A DNA stretch of 64,000 nucleotides from Bacillota bacterium (GCA_023398335.1 JAEWSJ010000013.1:17895-81894), one strand, 5' to 3'; positions 24,888-33,179 are shown, counted from the stretch's first letter. The notes: a model not told the origin generated them from the sequence alone. Translations and numbers: made by a program.

Positions 24888-25943
24888 ATGAAATCAATGA
24901 AAAAATTTAGTGCTATGTCTATCGCTTTAGTCTTATCACTTGGCTTATTTGCTTCATGTGGAGAAGATACTGTTCAAGCTGGTGTAGATGAAGCTGCTTC
25001 TTATTTATATCAAATTTATAAAGATACTACATCTAAATCTGCTTCATTTAAAGTTGTTGCTGAAGTAGCAATTGAAGGAAAAGTTTATCCAGTTTCATGG
25101 TCTGTTGCTAAGAAGAGTGGCATTGATAATGTTTGCTCTGTTGGTGATACTGTAGATAAACAAACAACAATTAATGTTAAATATGAATATTTATTCAATA
25201 CTGAAGCTTCAGTTTACACATTAACAGGCTCTGTTAATAATGATAAAGGCACGGCTAAAGCCGTTGAAAAATCTTTCGATTTTACAGTTCCTGAATTTAA
25301 ATTTGTTTCCATTTCAGACTTCATTAAGAATGGTAAAAATTATACAGCAGCAAATCCAGCGGTTGTTAAAGGTGTTGTCTCTGCCATTAATGGTTCAAAA
25401 GCAGGAAAATCATTCACAATTACTGATGATTCTAACAGTACAATTTTCTGTTACAAAGCCTTTAAATCTGATGGAACAACAGGTTATACTCCAGTTTTAG
25501 GAAATGAAATAATTGTTTCTTCTGACTTTAATTCATACAGTGGTTTCCCACAATTAGGTAATTCTACCGCTAAAGTATTAAACGAAGAAAATGCTACAGG
25601 TAAATTAGATGATGTTTGGACAAAAGATAAGGCCTATACATCCTATACTGCGGCTGAATTATTCGGAAAAATAGCTGACGCTAATAAGAATATGGCAAAT
25701 TACTCTAAGAAACTTTATAAAGTAACTGGTTTCTTAAGAAAAGATGGTGATTTTAAAGCTTTATTTACAACTGCTGATGGAACAGATAAGTTCTCATTAT
25801 ATGCTTCTCCAGCACCAGATGATTCTTTATTAAATAGTGAAATAGATGTTTACTGTGCAATTAGAGGAATTTCTTCAAGTGGAATTACACTTCAAGCTGC
25901 TAAAATTGTTGCTAAAGGTGCAGCAGTCGATTGGTCTAAGTAG
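24888..25943 (+). CDS. Lipoprotein with Ig-like and OB-fold-like domains
   Basis: The 351-residue protein has a clear lipobox LFASC (Cys near residue 24). Residues about 40-135 are beta-rich with a bacterial Ig-like feel (VYPVSWSVAKKSGIDN). Residues about 145-235 contain NPAVVKGVVSAINGSKAGKSFTITD and EIIVSSDFNSYSGFPQL, an OB-fold pattern like that in the C-terminal part of the preceding nuclease. A second weaker copy (KKLYKVTGFLRKDGDF) follows. No catalytic motif is seen. It may bind nucleic acid or help the nuclease. It is the last gene before the operon terminator. Confidence 0.65.
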   Translation: MKSMKKFSAMSIALVLSLGLFASCGEDTVQAGVDEAASYLYQIYKDTTSKSASFKVVAEVAIEGKVYPVSWSVAKKSGIDNVCSVGDTVDKQTTINVKYEYLFNTEASVYTLTGSVNNDKGTAKAVEKSFDFTVPEFKFVSISDFIKNGKNYTAANPAVVKGVVSAINGSKAGKSFTITDDSNSTIFCYKAFKSDGTTGYTPVLGNEIIVSSDFNSYSGFPQLGNSTAKVLNEENATGKLDDVWTKDKAYTSYTAAELFGKIADANKNMANYSKKLYKVTGFLRKDGDFKALFTTADGTDKFSLYASPAPDDSLLNSEIDVYCAIRGISSSGITLQAAKIVAKGAAVDWSK

Positions 25944-25961
25944 TTTATAAAATTCAACATT

Positions 25962-25993
25962 AAAAGCGAGGCGAAAGCGTCGCTTTTATTTTG
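25962..25993 (+). terminator. Terminator of the sugar/nuclease ABC operon
   Basis: AAAAGCGA (25962-25969) pairs with TCGCTTTT (25980-25987), with a 10-nt loop region that contains GAAA. A/T follows. The T-tract is short, so some read-through into the EIIC-like gene is possible. Confidence 0.65.
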
Positions 25994-26036
25994 CAAAGAT
26001 ATGTGTTATATTTCATGTGATAAAGAGGAAACGAAT

Positions 26037-27089
26037 ATGGAAAATAGTGAAATTCAAATGCCGTGGTATAAGAAACTACTGAATTATGTAGCTTCAACTA
26101 CAAACGGGATGGCAATTGGTTTATTTGGAACTTTAATTATTGGTACAATAATTAATCAGTTTGCGACGATTCCACATATGGAAGCAATAAAAGATTTTGC
26201 TACTGTTATAAAAGGTCTAATGGGTGCTGGAATTGGTTTAGGTGTGGCTTTATCATTAAAAAAACAAGGTGTAACTGTCGTTGCGGCAACTGCAGCTGGA
26301 ATGATAGGTAATTATGCTTTTAGTTTTGCAACTGGAAAAGTAAGTTCGATTGGTGATCCACTTTCATGTTATATTTCTGCAGTTATTTGTCTTCAAATGA
26401 TTGATCTTATTATGAGAAAGAAGACTCCAGTAGATTTAATACTTATTCCATTAGTTGGTTTAATCTTTTCAATGATTTACGCTACTCTTCTTTCAAACTA
26501 TATTCATTATGTAACAGTAGGTATTGGTGAACTAATTAAAATAGCCTTTGACTTTATTCCATTTATTATGTGCATTGTTGTTAGTGTCTTAATGGGAATG
26601 GCTTTAACCGCTCCAATCAGTTCAGTTGCTATTGCTATTACTATATCAATAGGTAATGTTCCTCTTGCAGCGGGAGCAGCATTGCTAGGTTGTTGTACTC
26701 AAATGGTTGGCTTCGCTGTTCAAACATCCCGTGATAATAAATGGGGGAGTGTTCTTGCGGTAGGAATAGGAACTTCAATGCTTCAGTTTAAGAATATAGT
26801 AAAAAAGCCTATTATTTGGTTACCTACTATTATTTCTAGTGCAATACTTGGACCTTTCGCAATGTTGTTTGATTTTGCTACTGATTCAGTAGGAGCTGGT
26901 ATGGGTACTTCTGGTTTGGTTGGTATTCTTAACACATTAAATGTTATGGGATATGATTATCTTATAGTTATAGAAGTGTTAAGCTTTACACTTATCGTTC
27001 CAGCTGTACTTGTTTTCTTAATTGACTTTGGCTTTAGAAAATTACATTGGATTGAAAAAGGCGACTTATCATTATCAAGCGAGATTTAA
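26037..27089 (+). CDS. PTS EIIC-like membrane protein (PfoR family)
   Basis: The start at ATG 26037 is chosen because GAGGAAA precedes it and MENSEIQMPWYKKLLNYV is a natural beginning. An upstream start at 26001 has no site. The 350 residues form about eight to ten hydrophobic segments. They match the EIIC family-2 (PfoR-like) proteins: NGMAIGLFGTLIIGTIINQF at the start, TAPISSVAIAITISIG in the middle, GTSGLVGILNTLN near the C terminus. No EIIA or EIIB genes are nearby, so PTS phosphoryl transfer is unproven. These proteins may transport small organic solutes. The gene is separated from the ABC operon by a weak terminator. Confidence 0.75.
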   Translation: MENSEIQMPWYKKLLNYVASTTNGMAIGLFGTLIIGTIINQFATIPHMEAIKDFATVIKGLMGAGIGLGVALSLKKQGVTVVAATAAGMIGNYAFSFATGKVSSIGDPLSCYISAVICLQMIDLIMRKKTPVDLILIPLVGLIFSMIYATLLSNYIHYVTVGIGELIKIAFDFIPFIMCIVVSVLMGMALTAPISSVAIAITISIGNVPLAAGAALLGCCTQMVGFAVQTSRDNKWGSVLAVGIGTSMLQFKNIVKKPIIWLPTIISSAILGPFAMLFDFATDSVGAGMGTSGLVGILNTLNVMGYDYLIVIEVLSFTLIVPAVLVFLIDFGFRKLHWIEKGDLSLSSEI

Positions 27090-27092
27090 TAA

Positions 27093-27123
27093 AAAGAGAT
27101 TCACGACTAGCGTGAATCTCTTT
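27093..27123. terminator. Bidirectional terminator between the EIIC-like gene and mntP
   Basis: AAAGAGATTCACG (27093-27105) and CGTGAATCTCTTT (27111-27123) form a perfect 13-bp stem with a 5-nt loop. The minus-strand transcript has a T5 run, so it works best for mntP. Confidence 0.9.
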
Positions 27124-27150
27124 CCTTATATTTGTATAGTTATATTTATT

Positions 27151-27732
27151 TTATAGAATTCCTTCGAGTAAAATCTTAATACCGATTCCAATAAATACTA
27201 GACCAGCAATAAGTGTGGCGTATTTTTGAAGTTTATCTCCAATAAGTTTTCCAAGTAGAGTTGTTGTAAATGAAAGAACGAAAGTTGAAATACCGATAAT
27301 TGCAAATACCAATAACGCTTCATTAATAGGTGAAGCTAAATAAACAAAGCCAATACATAAGGCGTCTATTGATGTGGCGATTCCTTGCGCAAATATATCA
27401 AATGGTTTTATTATTTTTGATTCTTTAATCTCCGAAGCGTTTTCTTTTGATTCTTTTAATTCTTTAACCCAATCAATTATCGATTTGATTCCTAGAAGGA
27501 CTAAGAGAGAAAAAGCGATCCAAGGAATGTATTTTGAAAGGTAATCCTTAAAGCCATAACCGATGAAGTATCCGATTACTGGCATAACGAATTGAAATAC
27601 TCCGAACGTTGCAGCGATAATAAGTGCTTTTCTTTTTTTCATGTTTGCTTCGACAATGCCATCAGTAGCTCCGACAGTCATTGCATCAACGGACATTGAA
27701 AGTGATACTAAGATCGTATTGATCCAATCCAT
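27151..27732 (-). CDS. mntP: Manganese efflux pump MntP
   Basis: MntP exports excess Mn2+. The 193-residue protein has six hydrophobic segments in two repeats, each with the DUF204 Asp motif: SLSMSVDAMTVGATDG near residue 15, and QGIATSIDALCIGFVYLA in the second half. The length is typical. The central cytoplasmic loop is Lys/Glu-rich (KELKESKENASEIKES). The start follows AAAGGAA, and a promoter with a consensus -10 precedes it. The 5' region does not show the yybP-ykoY manganese riboswitch that often controls this gene. Confidence 0.9.
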   Translation of the reverse strand: MDWINTILVSLSMSVDAMTVGATDGIVEANMKKRKALIIAATFGVFQFVMPVIGYFIGYGFKDYLSKYIPWIAFSLLVLLGIKSIIDWVKELKESKENASEIKESKIIKPFDIFAQGIATSIDALCIGFVYLASPINEALLVFAIIGISTFVLSFTTTLLGKLIGDKLQKYATLIAGLVFIGIGIKILLEGIL

Positions 27733-27781
27733 AATTATTATTCCTTTCGTATATTATTCAAATAAAGAGTTTAACTTCATG

Positions 27782-27811
27782 ATTATATATTATTTATATA
27801 TCTTTAATCAA
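27782..27811 (-). promoter_or_regulatory. Promoter of mntP
   Basis: On the minus strand, TTGATT (27806-27811) and TATAAT (27782-27787) are 18 bp apart. Confidence 0.65.
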
Positions 27812-27824
27812 TTTGTTTTTTCAT

Positions 27825-27881
27825 TAAAAAAGCTGAGAATGTGAATGAATCAATAACCATTGATAATTCATTCTTCTCAGC
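27825..27881 (-). terminator. Terminator of the DUF308-like gene
   Basis: GCTGAG (27876-27881 on the minus strand) pairs with CTCAGC (27832-27837), extended by AATGAAT / ATTCATT pairs, and is followed by six T. Confidence 0.85.
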
Positions 27882-27891
27882 CTATTTTTAC

Positions 27892-28644
27892 TTACTTATT
27901 TTCTTTGCTTTCTTCTTTTATTTCTTCGACTTCTGAATTAAGAACTGGAGAAGAAGGTTTGATGTTGTTATGCTCAATATTATTAACTTCTTTGTTATCT
28001 ATTGTTTTGTTTTGATTATCTACATCAACAACCTGTTCATTCTTTTCTTGTTTTTCAACTTCAATTGCTTTAACAGGTTTTGGTTTTGCATATGTCTTAC
28101 GATAAGTGGAATAGTTTATATAACCATCGATGATGGAATATAACGCAAGAATAGTACAAAGAGAAGCGAAGATATATCTTAACCAATTCTCATCAAAGTC
28201 TTTAGATACTACCATTGCAGCACCGATACTGATAAAAATTACACTTGCAATGAATTTACTTACTTCAGCTTTGGTTTTGAAAAATCCTGTTTCAGCAAGG
28301 TAAACAATACCACGAATATATAGAACTGCTGCGGTTAAATACTTGTACATCCACATATAAGCACTTAAATCAGAGTTAAAGGAAAAGGCTACAAGTAAGG
28401 CACCAATAATTAAATCGATAAAGATTTCAACGGTGTTAGCAACAACTGCTTTTTTATCATCTAAAGATTTGATTAAAGGATAGAAACGAATTACACCAAA
28501 GGCAAGAACAGCGACCCCTGTAACAAAGCATGCCATTTTATTTCCGAAGTTATCCGGATTTACAAATAAGATGATTGAAAATGTTAATGTTGCGACAAAT
28601 ATTAGAATCATGAATATCCATCTATATTTTTTGAAAAAATTCAT
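27892..28644 (-). CDS. DUF308-like integral membrane protein
   Basis: The 250-residue protein has six hydrophobic segments in the first 170 residues, arranged as three pairs (IFMILIFVATLTFSIILF; FVTGVAVLAFGVIRFY; IDLIIGALLVAFSF and so on). This is the HdeD/DUF308 pattern. The last 80 residues are a polar tail rich in Glu, Lys, Asn and Val with no membrane segment, probably disordered in the cytoplasm. Family members are of unknown function (acid resistance in E. coli HdeD). A promoter (TATACA-16-TATAAT) and an AGGAG site precede it and a terminator follows. It is a single-gene unit, downstream of metQ in the same direction. Confidence 0.65.
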   Translation of the reverse strand: MNFFKKYRWIFMILIFVATLTFSIILFVNPDNFGNKMACFVTGVAVLAFGVIRFYPLIKSLDDKKAVVANTVEIFIDLIIGALLVAFSFNSDLSAYMWMYKYLTAAVLYIRGIVYLAETGFFKTKAEVSKFIASVIFISIGAAMVVSKDFDENWLRYIFASLCTILALYSIIDGYINYSTYRKTYAKPKPVKAIEVEKQEKNEQVVDVDNQNKTIDNKEVNNIEHNNIKPSSPVLNSEVEEIKEESKENK

Positions 28645-28670
28645 ATTAAGAGCTCCTTTTTCTAGCCATT

Positions 28671-28698
28671 ATTATATCACAAATCATTATTTTGTATA
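28671..28698 (-). promoter_or_regulatory. Promoter of the DUF308-like gene
   Basis: On the minus strand, TATACA (28693-28698) lies 16 bp before a consensus TATAAT (28671-28676). Confidence 0.5.
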
Positions 28699-28709
28699 TG
28701 TTAAGTATA

Positions 28710-29540
28710 TTATTTACGTAAATCAACTTGATATGTTAAAACAACACCTTTCCAAGTGGTATCAATGTAGTTTTTAACATCTTTAGAAAGAAGGGTATCT
28801 GTTAACGCATCAATTTTATTCTTGTATATTTCGTCTGATTTATATCTAGTTGTTGACGCTGCAATAATATTAGCCTTGGCATTTGCTAAGGTTTCACTTT
28901 CGGAAGGAAGATTTTTATTATTTTCGCTAGTAGCATCGATGTTACCTGTCATGGCTGTATTACATGGAAGAACAGCGTAATCATAGTCAGCTAAAGAAGA
29001 AACTAATAAGTTCTCTGCAATTAATGAAATACGTGAAGGTAATTTAGTTAAATCAGCGTTATCATCGGAAGTTTTATCATAGGAAGAAATAACGTTAGAA
29101 GTTATTAATAAATCTAATGCTCTAGTAGCATTAGAAACATCGTTGCAAATAGCAAAAGTTGCGTTATGATCAGTATAAGAAACTGCCTTTTTTCCAGCGT
29201 AGATTCTTAAAGGTTCATAATGGATTTTTGCCGTAGCAAAAACATTTTCTTGCTTTTCATTTCCAGAATACGAAAGTAAATATGGAACGTGTTGGAAGTA
29301 GTTGGCATCATAGTCACCATCTTTTACCGCATCATTTTGTAGAGTCCAATTTAGAACAGTAACTTCAAGATCGTAACCTTTTGCTTTAAGCAAAGGTTTT
29401 ACTGATTCATTAAGTATCTGTGCGTGTGGAAGTTCAGAAGCACATACGGTAATTTTATGCGATGTATCTCCACATGAAGACAATAGATTACTACATAAGA
29501 TAAGACTAAATATTGATATTATTTTTATTTGTTTTTTCAT
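28710..29540 (-). CDS. metQ: Methionine ABC transporter substrate-binding lipoprotein
   Basis: MetQ (NlpA family) captures methionine outside the cell for MetI-MetN. The 276 residues start with a lipoprotein signal and LLSSC lipobox (Cys near residue 23). They continue with ITVCASELPHAQILNESVKPLL, DGDYDANYFQHVPYL (the conserved D-ANYFQH-YL motif) and KIHYEPLRIYAGK. Its ATG overlaps the metI stop (ATGA), so translation is coupled. No separate terminator is obvious before the next gene. The Met T-box upstream of metN supports the substrate assignment. Confidence 0.92.
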   Translation of the reverse strand: MKKQIKIISIFSLILCSNLLSSCGDTSHKITVCASELPHAQILNESVKPLLKAKGYDLEVTVLNWTLQNDAVKDGDYDANYFQHVPYLLSYSGNEKQENVFATAKIHYEPLRIYAGKKAVSYTDHNATFAICNDVSNATRALDLLITSNVISSYDKTSDDNADLTKLPSRISLIAENLLVSSLADYDYAVLPCNTAMTGNIDATSENNKNLPSESETLANAKANIIAASTTRYKSDEIYKNKIDALTDTLLSKDVKNYIDTTWKGVVLTYQVDLRK

Positions 29541-30208
29541 TTCGCTTTTCTCCTTTTATCAATTTTTTTAGAAAGTATCAATCCAGTTTCTTGGATTATT
29601 TGAACAATAACAATTACGATTACTAAGAATACCCATATATCTGGATATTGATAGAAGTCATTGGTATGTTGAGTAAAGAACTTATATGCTGCAGCAATAA
29701 GACCGCCTGCTCCTAAATCATAAGCAAACGCTGTATAACCTAGAATGGAAATAGAACTAACTGCAACGCCAAGAATTAAGGAAGGTATAGCTTCTTTAAA
29801 CATAACTTTAAAAACTATTTGTTTGTTACTTGCACCTAAGGAACGAGCCATTTCAATAATTCCTCCATCCACTTCATTAAATGAAGTTTCAACCATTCTT
29901 GCAACAAACGCGAAGGAAGAGAAGAAGAGAGGAATAATCATCGTGAACCATTTTCCTGATCCACGGTTAAATATTAATCTAGTTAATGGCATGAGTAAGA
30001 TGATTAATAATAAGCACGGTATAGAACGTAAGATATTTACAAATACTCCTAGACTGTTATTAATCCATTTATTATAATGAAGACCATTTTTTGAAGTGAC
30101 ATTAAGTATTATTCCAAGAGGGAAGCCGACGAGGTAACTTAATGTTGTTGCTATTAAGGTCATTAAGATTGTTTCATAGCAAGCAGTCCATATTTCGATT
30201 ATGTTCAT
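29537..30208 (-). CDS. metI: Methionine ABC transporter permease
   Basis: The 223-residue protein has five membrane segments and the permease EAA loop EMARSLGASNKQIVFKVMFKEAIPSL near residues 125-150. SIPCLLLIILLMPLTRL matches the MetI signature region. It overlaps metN by one base at its start and ends with a TGA that overlaps the metQ ATG. This is one of the two clear TGA stops in the window, which argues for the standard code. It forms the membrane channel of the MetNIQ importer. Confidence 0.93.
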   Translation of the reverse strand: MNIIEIWTACYETILMTLIATTLSYLVGFPLGIILNVTSKNGLHYNKWINNSLGVFVNILRSIPCLLLIILLMPLTRLIFNRGSGKWFTMIIPLFFSSFAFVARMVETSFNEVDGGIIEMARSLGASNKQIVFKVMFKEAIPSLILGVAVSSISILGYTAFAYDLGAGGLIAAAYKFFTQHTNDFYQYPDIWVFLVIVIVIVQIIQETGLILSKKIDKRRKAK

Positions 30209-31185
30209 TAGTTAGTTACCTCCTCATAAGAGACATTATGTAAACTTAAGTATTTTTCAAGTTTGGTAATATCTTTTTTGTTCTTAGGTAGTTTAATTAC
30301 AACTTGGCCATACATCTTGTCATCAATTACCTTGGTATCCGCATAAACAATAGATACTAAGATAGAACAATCTTGAACGATGTTCGCAATAATTGGTTCG
30401 TCCAAATTCCCATTGAATATTAGTCTTATCATTTTATTTTTATCTAGCATTGTTTTTACATGGCCGGAATAAATAAGATTCTTCGCAATATCAGTTTTAG
30501 GATTTAAGAAGACATCGGATAATTCTCCTTTTTCAACAATCCTAGAAGAATCGATAATTGCAACTTTAGTACAAATGGATTCAATAGCGTTCATTTGATG
30601 AGAAATCATTATTATTGTTAATCCAAGTTCTTTATTTAACTGCTTTAGCAAGTTGAGAATAGATTCAGTGGTTTCTGGATCAAGCGCAGAAGTGGCTTCA
30701 TCGGAGAGAAGAACATCAGGATTAAGAACTAAAGCACGTGCTATTGCAACACGTTGACATTGACCTCCGGATAATTCAGAAGGATAAGAATTTATTTTGT
30801 CTTCTAGTCCGACCTTTTTTAAAGCATCGAGAGCTTTCTCTTTATTATTATCTTTACTACCAGCTATCTCTAATGCTAATTCAACATTTTGAATAACATT
30901 TTTTTGAGAAAGCAAATTAAACGATTGAAAAATCATTGCAATCTTTCTTCTTCTTTCTCGCTCTATTTTCTTATTTGAAGAACATAGAAGAGCATCGTTG
31001 TAATAAATCTCACCTTTATCAAAGGTTTCTAATCCGTTAATACATCTTACAAGAGTAGATTTTCCCGCTCCAGAAAGTCCTAGTATTCCGTAAATATCGC
31101 TTTTTTCGATGGTTAAAGAAATATCATCTAGTATTTTCTTATCACCAAACGATTTAGATAAGTGTTTAATCTCTATTTCTGACAT
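30208..31185 (-). CDS. metN: Methionine ABC transporter ATPase with NIL domain
   Basis: The 325 residues include GLSGAGKSTLVRCING (Walker A), the FQSFNLLSQKNV Q-loop, ELSGGQCQRVAIARAL (signature), LLSDEATSALDPE (Walker B, Ser in place of the usual Leu or Cys) and ISHQMNAI (H-loop). The C-terminal NIL domain (about 250-325) is the site where methionine causes feedback inhibition in MetN. It is the first gene of metN-metI-metQ, directly behind the T-box leader. Confidence 0.94.
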   Translation of the reverse strand: MSEIEIKHLSKSFGDKKILDDISLTIEKSDIYGILGLSGAGKSTLVRCINGLETFDKGEIYYNDALLCSSNKKIERERRRKIAMIFQSFNLLSQKNVIQNVELALEIAGSKDNNKEKALDALKKVGLEDKINSYPSELSGGQCQRVAIARALVLNPDVLLSDEATSALDPETTESILNLLKQLNKELGLTIIMISHQMNAIESICTKVAIIDSSRIVEKGELSDVFLNPKTDIAKNLIYSGHVKTMLDKNKMIRLIFNGNLDEPIIANIVQDCSILVSIVYADTKVIDDKMYGQVVIKLPKNKKDITKLEKYLSLHNVSYEEVTN

Positions 31186-31217
31186 TTGTTCTCGCTTTCT
31201 AGTTAAAGCGAGAATAT

Positions 31218-31441
31218 AAAAAGTCTCGCCCTAACGTTTTACAGTTAAGGACGAGACCGTTAATCCCGTGTTACCACCTTAATTCGCCATATTTATCTAT
31301 ATGTAAATATAACCTTTCGAGTACTAACATACTCTATCGCTTTAACGGGCGAACCCGTACTAACCTACATATCGGAAAGTCAACTCTGAGGCCATGTTCG
31401 ATATATTACCCTATCTCTTTTCACCACTTAAGAGACTCTCT
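31218..31441 (-). promoter_or_regulatory. T-box riboswitch (methionine) before metN
   Basis: On the minus strand, the leader carries the T-box element AAGGTGGTAACACG (near 31270-31284). It ends in the terminator GTCTCGTCCTTAAC / GTTAGGGCGAGAC plus T5 (31218-31257). In the stem-I specifier region GAACATGGCC (near 31398), the ATG codon followed by a purine would pair with the anticodon of uncharged tRNA-Met. Binding should favour the antiterminator and turn on methionine uptake. The AGAGAGTCTC (near 31440) starts stem I. Confidence 0.9.
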
Positions 31442-31490
31442 ACAAAGGATTTTAATATTTACTCTTCCTCTTCTTTGTCTTTATGGATTT

Positions 31491-31518
31491 ATATTAACAT
31501 GAAAAAAGTTAAAGTCAA
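31491..31518 (-). promoter_or_regulatory. Promoter of the T-box-metNIQ transcript
   Basis: On the minus strand, TTGACT (31513-31518) lies 16 bp before TAATAT (31491-31496). It starts about 45 bases before stem I and just after the tRNA terminator. Confidence 0.55.
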
Positions 31519-31547
31519 TAAAAAAGTTTCAACTTGGTTGTTGAAAC
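31519..31547 (-). terminator. Terminator of the tRNA-Ser gene
   Basis: GTTTCAAC and GTTGAAAC (31540-31547 and 31526-31533) form an 8-bp stem with a 6-nt loop, followed by six T on the minus strand. Confidence 0.88.
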
Positions 31548-31561
31548 ATGTTTTTTAATTA

Positions 31562-31652
31562 TGGCGGAGTAAGAGAGACTCGAACTCTCGCACCGGTTAC
31601 CCGATCTACTTCCTTAGCAGGGAAGCCTCTTCACCAACTTGAGTATTACTCC
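31562..31652 (-). tRNA. tRNA-Ser (anticodon GCT)
   Basis: The 91-nt gene has the 7-bp acceptor GGAGTAA / TTACTCC, a G discriminator and an encoded CCA. The anticodon stem CTTCC / GGAAG holds loop CTGCTAA with anticodon GCT (31616-31618), reading AGC and AGU. A long variable arm (between 31579 and 31602) marks it as class II. The T arm is GAGAG-TTCGAGT-CTCTC. Confidence 0.97.
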
Positions 31653-31686
31653 GTTAATTAATCTTGCGCAAAGATAACGCTTAGTT

Positions 31687-31715
31687 ATTATGAAAGAAAA
31701 AAACTTTTTTGTCAA
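31687..31715 (-). promoter_or_regulatory. Promoter of tRNA-Ser
   Basis: On the minus strand, a consensus TTGACA (31710-31715) lies 17 bp before CATAAT (31687-31692), as expected for a stable RNA. Confidence 0.75.
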
Positions 31716-31906
31716 CATTATTAATGAAAAGGGACATTAAAAAATATTGAATTTGCGCTAGAAATATATGCGTAAATCAATTAATCATATTTAATTATTT
31801 CATATTGATGATTTTAGTGCATTATTCGTAAAATAATTGAATTTTTCTAGACTGTTATGCTAAGATCTTCTCAGAGAAAATTTAGTGAAAGTATTTGATA
31901 AAGTAC

Positions 31907-31936
31907 TTGCACTTTGAACGTGCTTTATACTATAAT
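31907..31936 (+). promoter_or_regulatory. Promoter of rplK-rplA
   Basis: TTGCAC (31907-31912) and a consensus TATAAT (31931-31936) have an 18-bp spacer. The roughly 190 bp upstream, back to the tRNA promoter, show no gene. Confidence 0.7.
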
Positions 31937-31942
31937 TAACAA

Positions 31943-32021
31943 TGCATAAGGGATTTTTTGCCTTTTTTTAGGTGGCTTATGCAAGATAAGTCGTGGGAGA
32001 AGAAGAATCATTCGTACCACG
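31943..32021 (+). promoter_or_regulatory. Structured leader of the rplK-rplA mRNA
   Basis: TGCATAAG (31943-31950) pairs with CTTATGCA (31976-31983) over a T-rich loop, and CGTGG (31992-31996) with CCACG (32017-32021). In many Firmicutes L1 represses rplK-rplA by binding an rRNA-like site in this leader. These hairpins are the candidate region. Confidence 0.45.
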
Positions 32022-32058
32022 CTCGAATACATTCGAAATATTATCAAGGAGGAAATGT

Positions 32059-32475
32059 ATGGCGAAAAAAGTTCTAAGAACGATGAAAATCGTTGCTATG
32101 GGTGGCGAAGCTAGCCCAGCTAAATTAGGTCAAAAATTAGGACCTTATGGTATCGGTGGTAAATTCTGTCAAGAATTTAATGCCAAATCTTCAGATCGTA
32201 AAGGTGAATTAGTTCCAGCTTTATTGACAATCTATGAAGATAAGTCTTTTGACATTGTCTTAAAGACAACCCCAGTTACATTCTTAATTAAGAAAGCTTG
32301 TAACATTGAAAAGGGTGCTAAGGACAAGAGCTCCGTTGTTGCAACTATCTCTAAGGATGAGATTAAGAAAATTGCTGAATACAAAATGGCAGATCTTAAT
32401 GTCGATTCTATTGAAGGTGCTGTTAGATGCGTTGAAGGAACCTGTAAATCTATGGGTGTCAAGATCGCTGACTAA
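32059..32475 (+). CDS. rplK: 50S ribosomal protein L11
   Basis: L11 binds the 23S rRNA GTPase centre and is the target of thiopeptides. The start at 32059 follows AAGGAGG, and MAKKVLRTMKIVAMGGEASPA is the natural beginning. A longer frame to 31993 would run through the leader hairpins. The 138 residues contain the helix-loop PAKLGQKLGPYGIGG with the conserved prolines that thiopeptides contact. The C-terminal RNA-binding domain ends EGAVRCVEGTCKSMGVKI. rplA follows after 14 bp. Confidence 0.97.
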   Translation: MAKKVLRTMKIVAMGGEASPAKLGQKLGPYGIGGKFCQEFNAKSSDRKGELVPALLTIYEDKSFDIVLKTTPVTFLIKKACNIEKGAKDKSSVVATISKDEIKKIAEYKMADLNVDSIEGAVRCVEGTCKSMGVKIAD

Positions 32476-32489
32476 GGAGAATAAGTAAA

Positions 32490-33179
32490 ATGAAAAAAAT
32501 GTCAAAGAAATACGCTGCTGCTCTTGCGTTAGTTGAAAAGGGCAAATCTTATTCAGTTAGCGAAGCTGCTGAATTAGTTAAAAAAACATCCGTTACAAAA
32601 TTTGATGCCTCTGTTGATATCTCTTTCAAGTTAAATCTTGATACAAAACAAGCAGATCAACAACTTCGTGGCACAATTACTCTTCCATTTGGCAATGGTA
32701 AGACCAAGAAAATCTTAGCTATCACAAATACAAAAGTTGATGAAGCTAAGGCTGCTGGTGCTGACTTTGTCGGTGGCAAAGATATGTTACAAAAGATTCA
32801 ATCCGAAAACTGGTTCGACTTCGATGTTATCGTTGCTACACCAGATATGATGGGTGAATTAGGCCGTATGGGTCGTGTCCTTGGTCCAAAAGGATTAATG
32901 CCAAACCCAAAAGCCGGAACAGTTTCAATGGATATTGCTAGTGCAATTGAAGAAATTAAGAATGGTAAGATTGAATACCGTACTGATAAAGAAGGTAATT
33001 TAAATCTTTCTATTGCTAAAGTTTCATTTGATGCTGAAAAGATCGCTAAGAACGTTCAATCAATTATTGATTTAATCGTTCGTATTAAACCAGCTTCCGT
33101 TAAAGGTGCTTACATCCAAAATTGTGTTATTTCCACAACTATGGGACCATCTTTAAAGCTTGCTCTTGATGTTAAGTAA
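32490..33179 (+). CDS. rplA: 50S ribosomal protein L1
   Basis: L1 forms the mobile L1 stalk at the E site and usually represses its own operon. The 229 residues have KYAAALALVEKGKSYSVSEA at the start and the conserved GRMGRVLGPKGLMPNPKAGTV block near residue 130. A typical C-terminal end (NCVISTTMGPSLKLAL) closes the protein. It starts 14 bp after rplK behind AAGGAG. An L10 leader separates it from rplJ. Confidence 0.97.
   Translation: MKKMSKKYAAALALVEKGKSYSVSEAAELVKKTSVTKFDASVDISFKLNLDTKQADQQLRGTITLPFGNGKTKKILAITNTKVDEAKAAGADFVGGKDMLQKIQSENWFDFDVIVATPDMMGELGRMGRVLGPKGLMPNPKAGTVSMDIASAIEEIKNGKIEYRTDKEGNLNLSIAKVSFDAEKIAKNVQSIIDLIVRIKPASVKGAYIQNCVISTTMGPSLKLALDVK

Noticed and set aside
27733..27830. 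yybP-ykoY manganese riboswitch before mntP
   Set aside because: The short A/T-rich leader shows none of the conserved riboswitch helices; only a promoter and ribosome site are present.
29537..29540. TGA as a tryptophan codon (code 4)
   Set aside because: TGA serves as stop in the metI-metQ and 56478-56481 overlaps, TGG is used freely for Trp, and no gene needs TGA read-through.
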